A stretch of 64,000 bases of DNA from Saprospiraceae bacterium (GCA_016714985.1 JADKBS010000014.1:62001-126000), one strand, 5' to 3'. Shown: positions 26,338 through 35,040, counted from the stretch's first letter. A program made the numbers and translations. Notes: generated from the sequence alone by a model not told the origin.

Positions 26338-28317
26338 ATGCTAAAAACACTTCCCCTCCTCCTCTCCCTCCTCCTCTCCACCAGTTTGCTGGCGCAATGG
26401 CAATGGTACGCCGAGGAAACCGACTCCTACACGGGCAAAAAGGGCCTGGTTGACCAGCTTGACGGCACGGTCTATATTCCCTTGGAATACGACGCCATCG
26501 CAATCTGGCCGGAGGATTCGCTCGTCACCGTGACCCAAGGCGGCAAAAAGGGCATATTCACCATACAGGGCCAGCGCATACTGCCCACCGAGTACGAGGC
26601 CATTGACCTTTCGGGGAAAATGGGCGGCCAACTCGGTCTTTACGGCATACAAAAAGGCCACAGATGGGGCATGGCCAACCGGGCAGGCAAACAGGTGCTG
26701 CCTTTTGAGTACGAGGGAGTAATGGCGCTGACCCCCGACCTGCTCATAGGCCGCACCAGTGGCAACCAGTACCATTTTTTCGACGGCAAAGGCAACCACC
26801 TCTTCACCGAACAGTGCAGCGAGGTACGGGCTGGCTTCGACGACTACACCGTTGAAATCATCCGGGAGGACAAGTCCCGCTACTTCGTGGACAAGGTGGG
26901 CAGGCCGGTGTTCCCCGACCGGGTCGTGGATGGCCGCTGGACGGACCACAACAGCCTCATCCTCTGCGCTACGCTGAAGCCTCCGCACGGCACTCCCGTC
27001 CCCGGCGCTGCGGGGCTGCTCACTTGGGAGGGCGACACCATCCTACCATGCGTTTACGACCTCATCACCCCACAGGCAGGCAAGCGTTTTTTGGTAAAAA
27101 AAGGGGGGGAAAGCGGGCTGACGGACGGGAAGGGAAAGTTCCTGATACCCTTGGAAAAAGGCAGCCTCGAAGCATTGGGCAAGCAGCCCGGCGATATGTT
27201 CCGCCGTGGCATTTCCAGCCTCGTTCAAAATATCTATGATGCCAATGGCAAGCTACTGGCAGACAGTTGCTACGTCTATAGGGACCGGCCCGCCGAAGCC
27301 TTTTTAGGTAAATTGCCCCAACAACGCCCCGACCGCTATTATTCCATAAGAAGGGGGAATGACCAGTCGGTGGCTTTCTTCCGGGCCGATGGCCGCCAAA
27401 TCACGCCCTTCGAGTACAAGGAGTTTACCTACTGCTCCGACCTGCACCCGGTTTTGGCCCTCAAGGACGGCCTCCGGACGGCCTTTGACCTGAACGGGAA
27501 AAAGCTGCTCTCCGGCAGTTTTTCCTACCTTGGCTTCACCAAAGACCCCAAGGTGCTGATTGGTAAAAGGGCCAACGAAGACGGTTATGGCTTCATCCAT
27601 TTGGACAGGCCGGATGCTGCGAAGTTTGAATACGAAACGATAGCACCCTGCAAGGCTTTTTATTTTGCCGTGATAAAAGGCGGCAAATATTACCTGCACG
27701 ACCCCAGCGGCAAACCGTTGAGCTTGGAAGGTTTTGCCAGTATAGGCACGACCGGCCGGGAAGACCACGAGGCTTTTCGTCAACAACACAAGGGCAAGCT
27801 CGTGGCAAGGGGCCGCCGCAATTTCGACACGGATAACTGGGTGGCTTTCGATGAAAAAGGCAAGGCTTGGGACATGGCTCCGTTGCCGGATGAGGCCCCT
27901 GAATTTGTTGAACAAGAAGTAGTACCTGCACCGATGGCCGTGATGGAAGAAATGGCCAAGCCCGTTCCAGTGCCGCCCGCTCCGCCCTCCGATGACAAGG
28001 TTCACGACTGGGTGCGGGGTATGCCCCAATTTCCCGGCAGTGGCGGCCCCGCCATGATTCGGTTTATCAGTGAAAACAAGCAATACCCCGCATCGGCCAA
28101 GGAAAAGGGCATCGAGGGCACGGTCGTCGTGACCTTCATCGTGGAAAAGGACGGCAGCCTAACGGACGTGAAGCTGGAAAAAAGCATCAGCCAAGACCTC
28201 GACGAAGAGGCGCTGCGCCTTGTGAAGTCCATGCCGAAATGGGTGCCGGGCCGCACCATAGAAAACGTGGTGGTACGGGTGCGGTACAGGCTGCCAGTAG
28301 AGTTTAGCTTGAAATAA
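26338..28317 (+). CDS. Secreted WG-repeat protein with TonB C-terminal domain (3 of 3)
   Basis: 659 residues. Signal peptide MLKTLPLLLSLLLSTSLLAQ; then WG repeats (KKGLVDQLDGTVYIPLEYD, KKGIFTIQGQRILPTEYE, RWGMANRAGKQVLPFEYE); a Pro/Glu-rich linker near 550-575 (ending VPVPPAPPSDDKVHDW); and a TonB C-terminal domain (MPQFPGSGGPAMIRFI, GIEGTVVVTFIVEKDGSLTDVKL, MPKWVPGRTIENVVVRV). It lies 47 bp after the second WG gene and is probably in the same operon. WG repeats are thought to bind proteins or peptidoglycan-associated ligands; the TonB-like end may contact outer-membrane receptors. Confidence 0.85.
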   Translation: MLKTLPLLLSLLLSTSLLAQWQWYAEETDSYTGKKGLVDQLDGTVYIPLEYDAIAIWPEDSLVTVTQGGKKGIFTIQGQRILPTEYEAIDLSGKMGGQLGLYGIQKGHRWGMANRAGKQVLPFEYEGVMALTPDLLIGRTSGNQYHFFDGKGNHLFTEQCSEVRAGFDDYTVEIIREDKSRYFVDKVGRPVFPDRVVDGRWTDHNSLILCATLKPPHGTPVPGAAGLLTWEGDTILPCVYDLITPQAGKRFLVKKGGESGLTDGKGKFLIPLEKGSLEALGKQPGDMFRRGISSLVQNIYDANGKLLADSCYVYRDRPAEAFLGKLPQQRPDRYYSIRRGNDQSVAFFRADGRQITPFEYKEFTYCSDLHPVLALKDGLRTAFDLNGKKLLSGSFSYLGFTKDPKVLIGKRANEDGYGFIHLDRPDAAKFEYETIAPCKAFYFAVIKGGKYYLHDPSGKPLSLEGFASIGTTGREDHEAFRQQHKGKLVARGRRNFDTDNWVAFDEKGKAWDMAPLPDEAPEFVEQEVVPAPMAVMEEMAKPVPVPPAPPSDDKVHDWVRGMPQFPGSGGPAMIRFISENKQYPASAKEKGIEGTVVVTFIVEKDGSLTDVKLEKSISQDLDEEALRLVKSMPKWVPGRTIENVVVRVRYRLPVEFSLK

Positions 28318-28408
28318 AGCAATAACACCGTCAAACACTAAACTGGAATTCTATTTGGTTGGAGGGGGCATATTGAATGCCCCCTCCCACTCCTCAATTC
28401 GAGAACCC

Positions 28409-28600
28409 CTACCCCAAATTATGCAGCAGCATCAGCGAGGTCGAAATGCTCGAAACCACCAGACTCATCGCTGGGTCAAGGTCTTTCGAAATCCAGACCT
28501 TGTCGTTGTTCAGGGTCGAGTCGGCAGCGATGGCCTTGAGATTGCAGTGGCTGGATTTGGGGCAAACCCAAGGCCAAACCCATTGAATAGATTTACCCAA
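28409..28600 (-). other. Possible gene remnant in intergenic spacer
   Basis: The 275-bp spacer after the third WG gene contains a 63-codon frame (ending AMSLVVSSISTSLMLLHNLG) and no other signal. It may be the eroded 3' end of an older gene or noise; I recognise no family. A CCCTACCC octamer lies at 28407-28414. Confidence 0.2.
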
Positions 28601-29114
28601 TGCTTTTCACTGTTGATTCAACAGAATTCTGACCATGTCCCCCCAACGAAACCGCAGGCGTCTCCACGATGCGCCCCAGTTCTTTGCCATTTTTCAGGAA
28701 GATAAAAGTCGGCACATACTCGATGTTCCAGCCCTTTTCCGCCCCATCGGGACTAGTCTTGCGGCGGTCGGGGTGGTTGTCGAGTGCGACGACACGCAGC
28801 CTTCCTTCGGGGTGGCCGAGGTGGTCGAGGATTTTGTAGAAATGGGGCAGTTCCCGCTGGCTGTCCTCGCACCAGGTGCCCATGAAAACGAGTAGGTCAA
28901 CGCCCGCTAAATCAGCATTGGCGAGCGCCGCTTTGTCCACCTGGTAGGCGTCATAGGCGGGACGGAACCAATCGCCGAAGGGCGCAGCTACCAAGCCTGC
29001 CCGGTTCGCCTCGCCCAAGAGGATGGGGTCGCCCTTGTGGGAAATGACTTGGAAGTTAAGTTGGGCGAAAGCCATGAATGGCAATGCAAAGAAGGGAAGA
29101 ATTAATGCTTTCAT
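28593..29114 (-). CDS. Thioredoxin-fold protein with CxxS motif
   Basis: 173 residues. Signal peptide MKALILPFFALPFMAFAQ, then a region before the fold (GDPILLGEANRAGL), and a thioredoxin-like core LLVFMGTWCEDSQRELPHFYKIL with EYVPTFIFLKNGKELGRI bearing the cis-proline. The active site reads CEDS instead of CxxC, so it cannot be a normal dithiol oxidoreductase. CxxS proteins act as mixed-disulfide (monothiol) reductases or isomerases. The start at 29114 is only 16 bp from the target duplication of the IS element, so its native promoter region has been split or replaced. Confidence 0.8.
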   Translation of the reverse strand: MKALILPFFALPFMAFAQLNFQVISHKGDPILLGEANRAGLVAAPFGDWFRPAYDAYQVDKAALANADLAGVDLLVFMGTWCEDSQRELPHFYKILDHLGHPEGRLRVVALDNHPDRRKTSPDGAEKGWNIEYVPTFIFLKNGKELGRIVETPAVSLGGHGQNSVESTVKSIG

Positions 29115-29130
29115 GGTGTACAACATGTTT

Positions 29131-29139
29131 ATCGCCAAT
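29131..29139. repeat. Left 9-bp target site duplication of the IS element
   Basis: ATCGCCAAT directly before the left inverted repeat, repeated exactly at 30348-30356 after the right end. It marks a genuine transposition event. Confidence 0.85.
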
Positions 29140-30347
29140 TACGCTACTGGACACTTTAATGTAAGTGCCTGAAAAAGAAGGAATTAGGTGAGTCATAGTA
29201 TCTTGGATTGACTAAAAACCACTATGACGACCCAACTCCTTCAAGTTGACGAAATTAAGCAGTTTTTCCCAGGTTGGCGCAAGGACGTGCTGAAAATTTC
29301 CTGCTGATAGTCCACTGCATCATCCGCTGCCGCACGGTCTGCCTTACAAGTGCCGAGCAGAGGCCGGGGCTATCCTCCAGCGCCGGAACTCAAGCTGAAA
29401 GCATTTACAAGCAGTTCATTCGCTTCTTCAAGATGAAGTGGATTGACGGTTTCTGCATGGGCATCGCTTGGCTGATTATCAGCATGAGCGGCCTGCGGAC
29501 GGAGGCCTTCCTCGTGATGGACAGGACGAACTGGAAGCTCGGCGGCATTGACATCAACGTGCTGTTCATCGGCCTGTTGCCCAAACGGCTGCTTCGTGCC
29601 CATCGTTTGGAAGCCACTGGCAAAGGCAACAGCAGACGGAAGGCGCAAGGCGCTGATGGGGCGGTTCCAGAAGGCGTGGCGACCGTTCAACTCCTTGAAA
29701 ATCAGCGTGGCGCAGGGGGTTCACGGGGCGGGTGGTTCCACTCTTGGGCGTGGGTTCTCCTTCGCCCGGCCCGCCACCAGGACTCCTGGGCTCGTGGCGG
29801 CCTCCATCAAGAAAACGGTGGCCAAGACGGACGGGCACATCCGCAGGAGGCTCAGGCGGACGGCCTTCAGGCAGCATCGAGATACTGGGGTACACCTACA
29901 CCTATGTAGTGTTCCCCAATACTGGTAGTCGAAAGGGGCACGGACGAGTTCGTCGTACTGCTGTCGGACATGGCCGATGCCGCCAAAATCAGCGAGGCCT
30001 ACCGAAAGCGGTGGGGCATCGAGGTTCCCTCCACCGCAAGCAACGGGTTCAACATGGGGCCTGAAAACTTCAAGAACTTGGAAAGGTGCAGCTCCTCATG
30101 GCGCTGGCAGCGGTGGCCTACGTATTCTCGCTGAACGGCCTGATAAAAGAGGGAGTGGAAGCCTATTGCCCTGAAAATTACCGGGACAAAAAAGGCGAGG
30201 TCCATCTCTTTGTTCCGGCGGGGCTTGACAACTAAAGAATATGCTGCACGTTTTGCCGACTTGATGGGGTTTTGCTGGAAATCTTGGCAAAAAGCCACTA
30301 TAATCCGAGGGAACTGGTGTTTTCTCATAAAAGTGTACAGTAGCGTA
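29140..30347 (+). mobile_element. IS4-family-like insertion sequence (1208 bp), transposase decayed
   Basis: The terminal inverted repeats are TACGCTACTGGACACTTTAA at 29140 and, on the other strand from 30347, TACGCTACTGTACACTTTTA, differing at two places in the first 20. A 9-bp direct repeat flanks the element. Its only gene is a transposase read on the + strand and broken by several frameshifts. It sits in the leader of the CxxS thioredoxin-like gene. Ends and duplication are intact, so insertion is relatively recent, or the reading frame errors are in the assembly. Confidence 0.85.
29224..30300 (+). pseudogene. IS4-type DDE transposase, multiple frameshifts
   Basis: Segments in several frames add up to an IS4-like transposase: MTTQLLQVDEIKQFFPGW at 29224, FFKMKWIDGFCMGIAWLI, then the core VMDRTNWKLGGIDINVLFIG (first catalytic Asp region) followed in another frame by LPNGCFVPIVWKPL, then DEFVVLLSDM and EAYRKRWGIE, which matches the Y-R-E signature of the IS4 catalytic region. 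The 3' boundary is uncertain because the last segments are in mixed frames. At least three shifts are needed to join them. No functional transposase is expected from this copy as it stands. Confidence 0.75.
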
Positions 30348-30356
30348 ATCGCCAAT
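30348..30356. repeat. Right 9-bp target site duplication of the IS element
   Basis: ATCGCCAAT, identical to 29131-29139, next to the right inverted repeat. Confidence 0.85.
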
Positions 30357-30450
30357 AGGCGGAACCACAAGAGTTCGGGACGTAAATTTTGCTGCGCAAA
30401 AATTACGTCCCAACCTTTCCGGGAAACAGCGAGTTACAGACCAGTCATGC

Positions 30451-31011
30451 CTACCCTATCGGTAATATCACCTTCCCCCTCGTCTCGTTCAGCACCTCCG
30501 CCATCGCCAGATAAATGGCCGATGCACCGCAGATGATGCCCTCCCAACCGGCGATGGTGCCGATGAGCGCCGAACCCGTCCAGTCACGGATGGCCAACAG
30601 GAAGAACAGGATCCAAAGGCTGAGGAAGATGAACTGCAGCACCTTGTTTTTGCCGAAAGTGCCCAGCCACATGAAGAAGGTGAACACGCCCCACATAAAC
30701 AGGTACCAGCCCATATAGGCCACCTCGGTGGCAGCGCCCTTCGCCCAGCCGAACTCTGGGAAGACCCACAAGGCGACGAGCGTTATCCAGAACAGGCCAT
30801 AAGAAGTAAAGGCCGTGGTGCCGAAGGTGTTGCCCTTCTTGAATTCGAGGATGCCAGCGATGACCTGCGCCACGCCGCCGTAGAAGAGGCCCATGGCGAG
30901 TATCATGGCGCTGACAGGGAAGAAGCCTGCATTGTGGATGTTGAGCAGGACGGTGGTCATGCCGAAGCCCATGAGGCCCAGCGGTGCAGGGTTGGAAAGT
31001 TTTGCTTCCAT
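30451..31011 (-). CDS. satP: Acetate/succinate transporter, GPR1/FUN34/YaaH (SatP) family
   Basis: 186 residues with six transmembrane helices. The family signature NPAPLGLMGFGMTTVLLN lies at residues 7-24, and FGTTAFTSYGLFW and SALIGTIAGWEGIICG-type helices follow; the length is standard. Members import acetate and succinate with protons, usually as hexameric channels. It is monocistronic and preceded by a leader of about 400 bp with no other gene. It lies just after the IS element. Confidence 0.9.
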   Translation of the reverse strand: MEAKLSNPAPLGLMGFGMTTVLLNIHNAGFFPVSAMILAMGLFYGGVAQVIAGILEFKKGNTFGTTAFTSYGLFWITLVALWVFPEFGWAKGAATEVAYMGWYLFMWGVFTFFMWLGTFGKNKVLQFIFLSLWILFFLLAIRDWTGSALIGTIAGWEGIICGASAIYLAMAEVLNETRGKVILPIG

Positions 31012-31406
31012 GTTGTTTTGATGAAATGTTCAAACGGTGTGGCTTGCCATTTAAAACGACAGGAAGGCGTCCTGCGCAGCAACCCCCACTGTTTCATGGG
31101 TCGAATTTCACCAGTACCTGATGTGGGAAGCATGATAATTAACACCCTCGGAACTGAGTTTGGTCAATGGGGCAGCTAATGGCATGACAGCCCGAAACCC
31201 AATCAATGCTATCTTGGCTACTGTCCTTTCCAAGGTGCACTTTCTTTTCTAACCATAGAATCACAATGGTTCGTGAAGGTTTCTGGGCTTAGGGAAGTAC
31301 CTGCTAAAATCAATTTTGCTTATGTTGATTTGCGATGGCACCCATTTTAAAAATGTTAGTCATTTCCTCCCTACCTTTTAAAGCCACTACCTTTTTTGAA
31401 ATGCAC
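31012..31406. other. Intergenic region without recognised features
   Basis: About 395 bp between satP and the DUF1569 gene, both on the minus strand. It must hold the satP promoter, and the part near 31012-31130 is GC-rich enough for a structured leader. I recognise no riboswitch, repeat or credible coding frame in it. Confidence 0.4.
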
Positions 31407-31865
31407 TCACACCCCGAACTGTGTCAAATGGTGGTCGAGGTGCTTGTAGAACATATTGTTCCACTCCGTTTTGTTCAGCACCCCGAACGAGTGCGATTCC
31501 CGGCCATCGAAATGCGCCTCACCCAGTTGCTGCGCCTTTCCGATGTATGCAATGAGCCGCTGTTTTTCCCTTTCAAACTCCTTGGCATCCGTCACGATAA
31601 ACTGCGGGGCCGTCCTGCTGTTGCGCGGGTAAGGCACTTCGTTGGTCACGCTTTTTTTCACAAAAGCCTTCAGTATAAAACGCATGATCCCACTGGGCTT
31701 GGGGTGCTTGTCCTCGAAGGACATCTCGTAGGTCACGTTGCAGTGGGCGAGCATTTGCGCCACGTTCATCTTGCCCCATTGTGCCGCGGTACTTGGCGTG
31801 AGCTGGTTGATGCGGGCGACGATTTCGTCGGCGGCTTTCTTTGTAAAGATATTTGGCAGTGCCAT
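31407..31865 (-). CDS. DUF1569 (DinB-like fold) protein
   Basis: 152 residues from ATG 31865 (MALPNIFTKKAADEIVARINQL). Features of DUF1569 are WGKMNVAQMLAHCNVTYEMSF with the conserved His and Asn, KKSVTNEVPYPRNSRTAP in the centre, and FGVLNKTEWNNMFYKHLDHHLTQFGV with the C-terminal His cluster. The fold is a four-helix DinB-like metal-binding bundle; no reaction is assigned. It is divergent from the GNAT gene across a 350-bp spacer. Confidence 0.82.
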   Translation of the reverse strand: MALPNIFTKKAADEIVARINQLTPSTAAQWGKMNVAQMLAHCNVTYEMSFEDKHPKPSGIMRFILKAFVKKSVTNEVPYPRNSRTAPQFIVTDAKEFEREKQRLIAYIGKAQQLGEAHFDGRESHSFGVLNKTEWNNMFYKHLDHHLTQFGV

Positions 31866-32216
31866 GTTTTCGATTATTTTAATGTTAAAACCAGCAAACG
31901 AACAGCCCACCAATTTTCGGACAATGTTAAATGATTTTTTCTCCCAACTACTTAAAAAAGTTGCCATAATTGCACAAAAGGGAACAAACCTTTTGAACGG
32001 TTCAATCCTTAATACTGCACATAACCTTTTGGCGCAGCGTATAGATTTACACATTGGGAGACCAAAAATTGGGAGCAGATGGAACAACCTATTATCCTCG
32101 ACCCAACGAATTCACTGATTTCGAGAGCATACAGGTTGAAACAAATTTCACCTTATCTGGGTAGAACGCTTCGCCAAGTTGGGATAACGATTTAAAGAAA
32201 TAACGAAATATACATC
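31866..32216. promoter_or_regulatory. Divergent intergenic region with one TAACGAAAT repeat
   Basis: AT-rich divergent promoter region. A copy of the par-type repeat (AAAGAAATAACGAAAT, preceded by TAACGATTTAA) occupies 32184-32210, directly before the GNAT start codon. This is the leftmost clear member of the repeat family that clusters up to 36449. Confidence 0.6.
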
Positions 32217-32666
32217 ATGACTTCTATCCTACGCACCACCTCCGAACACCCCGGCTTCGTAGCCCTCGTTCGGCACCTCGACGCCTACCTAGCCCATATT
32301 GACGGCGACGAGCACGCATTTTATGCCCAGTACAACAAGATTTCCGCCCTGCAAAACGTGGTGGTGGCCCTCGACGGCGACACGCCCATCGGTTGCGGGG
32401 CCTTCAAGCCATTCGATGAAAAAACTGTGGAAGTGAAACGGATGTACGTGCTGCCCGAATGGCGGGGCAAGGGCGTGGCGGCACTGGTGCTGACCGAATT
32501 GGAGCAGTGGGCCGCCGAACTTGGCTATGGCCGCTGCGTGCTGGAGACGGGACTGCGGATGACCGATGCGGTGGCATTTTACACGAAAAACGGCTACCAA
32601 AAGATGGAGAATTTTGGGCAGTATGTGGGTGTGGAGAACAGTGTTTGCTTCGAAAAAAGCGTGTAG
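32217..32666 (+). CDS. GNAT-family N-acetyltransferase
   Basis: 149 residues. The acetyl-CoA-binding core reads VEVKRMYVLPEWRGKGVAALVLTELEQWA, with the R/Q-x-x-G-x-G/A motif as RGKGVA, followed by LGYGRCVLETGLRMTDAVAFYTKNGYQKM, the usual GNAT strand-helix ending. The substrate is undetermined. Its start codon is at the edge of a TAACGAAATA repeat, which may put it under control of the partition proteins or merely mark the repeat cluster. Confidence 0.88.
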   Translation: MTSILRTTSEHPGFVALVRHLDAYLAHIDGDEHAFYAQYNKISALQNVVVALDGDTPIGCGAFKPFDEKTVEVKRMYVLPEWRGKGVAALVLTELEQWAAELGYGRCVLETGLRMTDAVAFYTKNGYQKMENFGQYVGVENSVCFEKSV

Positions 32667-32757
32667 GGGTTTAGGGCAAAATAATTGCAGGACATTATAG
32701 AAGTGGAAAACCGCCAAGCACTACCTTGGCCTTTATTTCACCTCCAAACCGTACGAA

Positions 32758-33757
32758 ATGAGAGCATACCTACTCGCAAAGTTCCTGATTTTCTCGGCAT
32801 TTTTATCAGCCCAAGACTTCAAGGTTGTCGGCTACCTGGCTTACTGGAACTTTGACACCGCACCCACCGAAATCGAATGGGAGCGCCTCACGCACGTCAA
32901 CCTTGCCTTCGCCAATCCCGATGCCGATGGCAATTTCAGCTTCGAGGGTGCCGATTTTGCGCCCGTCGTGGAAACCGCCCACCAGCATAATGCCAAGGTT
33001 TTCGTTTCCTTAGCCGGAGGCTATCTCACCCCCGACTGGCAAACGAATTGGAATAACTGGATGCAGCCCGCCAACCTCCCAGTTTTTGTTGAAAAAATAG
33101 TGGATTTCGTGCAAATGAATGGCTTCGACGGTGTGGACATGGACCTTGAATGGCAGCATGTCAACGACCTTTACAGCCCTTTTATCTTGGCCCTAAAACC
33201 GGCACTGGAAACCGAAGGCTTGCCACTGACCGCCGCCCTTCCCGGCAGTTACCGCTACCCGCAAATCACAGCCACAGCCCTTGCCGCCTTCGATTGGGTG
33301 AACCTGATGGTCTATGACCTGACCGGGCCGTGGGATCCCAGCAACCCTGGCCAGCACTCGCCACTTTGGTGGGTTGTCGAAAACGCAACTGGCACAGGCC
33401 GAGACGAGCGGGGTGATGATTTGGGAACTTGGACAGGATGCTTTTGGAGGGCTTTCGGAGTTTTCGTTGCTGCGGGCTATCGATGAGACCTTGCACCCAG
33501 TGAGTGCCAGCAAGGAAATGGTGGACGGTATCCGCCCCCTACTCTACCCTAACCCAACTATTGATTATTTGATGGTGGAAAAATTGCCGGAGACAGGCTA
33601 CCACGTGGAAGTGATGGATTTTCAAGGAAATAGAAAATGGTCAGGGAGCTTGGAATCAGGGGCCAAGCTAAGTTTGGAGGGATGGTCGGCAGGTGTTTAT
33701 GCGCTTCAATTGATTTCCGAAAATGAGACAATTGCCTATTCTTTTGTAAAGATTTAA
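32758..33757 (+). pseudogene. GH18 chitinase-like secreted protein, internally deleted and frameshifted
   Basis: The first frame gives a signal peptide (MRAYLLAKFLIFSAFLSAQ) and the N-terminal half of a GH18 barrel: VVGYLAYWNFD, THVNLAFANPD, KVFVSLAGG and the catalytic motif GFDGVDMDLEWQH (DxxDxDxE), then LMVYDLTGPWDPSNPGQHSPL. The reading then passes into a different frame, where QLAQAETSGVMIWELGQDAF (last barrel strand) continues to a T9SS sorting domain (LLYPNPTIDYLMVEKL ... SFVKI). About 80-100 residues of the barrel between them are absent. So a deletion plus frameshift has removed the substrate-binding loops. Confidence 0.8.
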
Positions 33758-33773
33758 CGAAATAACGAATTCT
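33748..33773. repeat. TAACGAAATAACGAATTC repeat, copy at 33.75 kb
   Basis: A 26-bp sequence centred on TAACGAAATAACGAATTC, overlapping the stop codon of the GH18 remnant. An identical 26-bp copy is at 34225-34250. It belongs to the family that clusters around the par genes. Confidence 0.75.
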
Positions 33774-33784
33774 GCCAGACCTTT

Positions 33785-34213
33785 TCAGGTCAGGAACTGT
33801 AGCAAAACTGCCAGACAGCCAATGGCAAGGCAAAGCGGCGAAAAATACCTCTTATCCATCCTCGCAAACAACGCCCCCCTCTCCTTCTTGAAGAACCCCA
33901 CATACCGGAAATCGCCCACCGCCCTGAGCAGGAAAATAGCTGCAATCGCCCAGACCGACCACTCCCCTACCCTATCAGGCAGCCAGTCAAATTGAATTAG
34001 CCCACCCCTTACGAGCACGGTCAAGCCCATCAACAGCAGCCCACCAGCCACCGCGAGCGTGGCCACAGGGCCGGGCCTGAACAAGGGCTGCCCTCCGGCA
34101 TTGGTCGGGACTGCCGCAGCCAAGCCCCATTTGCCGCCGAGCACCCAATAAACATGGATGGCGGAAAGCGCCAAGAAAATGGCAGAAAGCAATAGGCTGA
34201 TGAAAATAGCCAT
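33785..34213 (-). CDS. DUF3995 family small membrane protein
   Basis: 142 residues with four hydrophobic helices. The start (MAIFISLLLSAIFLALSAIHVYWVLGG) with its HxYW motif, the mid-protein AVPTNAGGQPLF, and RAVGDFRYVGFFKK after helix 3 are typical of DUF3995. Function unknown. It lies between two identical 26-bp TAACGAAATAACGAATTC repeats, so the whole gene is bracketed by direct repeats. Confidence 0.8.
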   Translation of the reverse strand: MAIFISLLLSAIFLALSAIHVYWVLGGKWGLAAAVPTNAGGQPLFRPGPVATLAVAGGLLLMGLTVLVRGGLIQFDWLPDRVGEWSVWAIAAIFLLRAVGDFRYVGFFKKERGALFARMDKRYFSPLCLAIGCLAVLLQFLT

Positions 34214-34224
34214 GATTTTTGAAT

Positions 34225-34250
34225 AAAGATTTAACGAAATAACGAATTCT
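34225..34250. repeat. TAACGAAATAACGAATTC repeat, copy at 34.23 kb
   Basis: Identical over 26 bp to 33748-33773, in the same orientation, between the DUF3995 start and the VOC gene stop. Confidence 0.75.
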
Positions 34251-34274
34251 TACAGCCTAGGCTGGCGGTCCACG

Positions 34275-34655
34275 CTACAAGGCGAAATGCGGGTTCTCAA
34301 TGATGCCAAGCACGTTTCCAAACGGGTCAATGAACGTCGCCACCTTGATGCCGCCGCCCACCTCCGTCACAGGCTCACGCTCGACAGCGCCAAGCGATAG
34401 CAGCCTCGAAGCTGCGGCAGCCGCCTCCGTAACACCCCAGTAGGCGAGCACCCCTCCCCCACCAGGCTGGTTCACCTCGTCGGCGGGCATGACGCCCAAC
34501 TCGTAACCGCCGACGTTGAACCCGACATAGAACGGCTCATCGAAATAGGGCGGGAAGCCAAGCACCTGGGCGTACCAGTCCCGTGCCTTTTTAAGTTCGG
34601 TGTTCACGTAGATGACCGTGCGGAGGCCAAGAAAGTGTTGCTGGTTGTTTTGCAT
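34275..34655 (-). CDS. VOC (glyoxalase/bleomycin-resistance) superfamily protein
   Basis: 126 residues with the paired beta-alpha-beta-beta-beta modules of the VOC fold: LRTVIYVNTELKKARDWYAQVLGF at the N-terminus, GFNVGGYELGVMP, then LAYWGVTEAAAAASRLLSLGA and IKVATFIDPFGNVLGIIENPHF. The final His/Glu region contains a possible metal-binding acid. Reaction unknown. It lies 60 bp after the DUF3995 gene on the same strand, with a repeat between them. Confidence 0.85.
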   Translation of the reverse strand: MQNNQQHFLGLRTVIYVNTELKKARDWYAQVLGFPPYFDEPFYVGFNVGGYELGVMPADEVNQPGGGGVLAYWGVTEAAAAASRLLSLGAVEREPVTEVGGGIKVATFIDPFGNVLGIIENPHFAL

Positions 34656-35040
34656 GATTGTCGTAGATTAACGAAATAAAGAAATAAAGAAAAATGGGGT
34701 GGCGAAATATGGCTCCATAGGGTAGCGTCGTAACGAAAAGACGAAATACGTATTTCGTCTTTTCGTTATTTATACATTTCTTCCATTCTACCCAAAATGG
34801 CTTTACGCGCTCCGTCCAATTTTAAGCGGATATGGGCGCATATTTCCGTGCGTCACCACCGATGCCGGGTTTGATTGGGCAAAATCCGGCAGAACGGCGG
34901 AAAATGGCCAAAATCAAAAAGCGGCACCCCCCTACCCTGCTACCATAAACAGGATTTGACGGAATAAAGGCGGCATTGGGCCAATCCGGTAACGATAAAA
35001 CGAAATAACGAAAACGTTATTTAACGATAAAACGAAAGCG
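34656..35040. repeat. Repeat-rich region downstream of the ribbon-helix-helix gene
   Basis: Contains TTAACGAAATAAAGAAATAAAG (34669-34690), the perfect palindrome at 34731-34768, and a cluster TAACGATAAAACGAAATAACGAAAACG with a second TAACGATAAAACGAAAGCG unit (34990-35043). The interval 34770-34985 has no repeat; the octamer CCCTACCC lies at 34930-34937. No coding frame is convincing. Confidence 0.65.
34731..34768. repeat. Perfect 38-bp palindrome
   Basis: Left arm TAACGAAAAGACGAAATAC (34731-34749) and right arm GTATTTCGTCTTTTCGTTA (34750-34768) are exact reverse complements with no loop. Each arm contains the AACGAAA/ACGAAAT words of the par repeat family. A dyad without spacer suits a dimeric DNA-binding protein better than a terminator, since there is no U tract. 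Confidence 0.8.

Noticed and set aside
29274..29909. 211-codon frame as an independent gene
   Set aside because: It is a stretch of the decayed transposase with mixed frames, not a separate product.
31012..31145. Riboswitch in the satP leader
   Set aside because: GC-rich and possibly structured, but I could not match a known aptamer core.
33748..34250. Composite transposon carrying DUF3995 between two identical 26-bp repeats
   Set aside because: The repeats belong to a larger dispersed family and show no transposase or target duplication.
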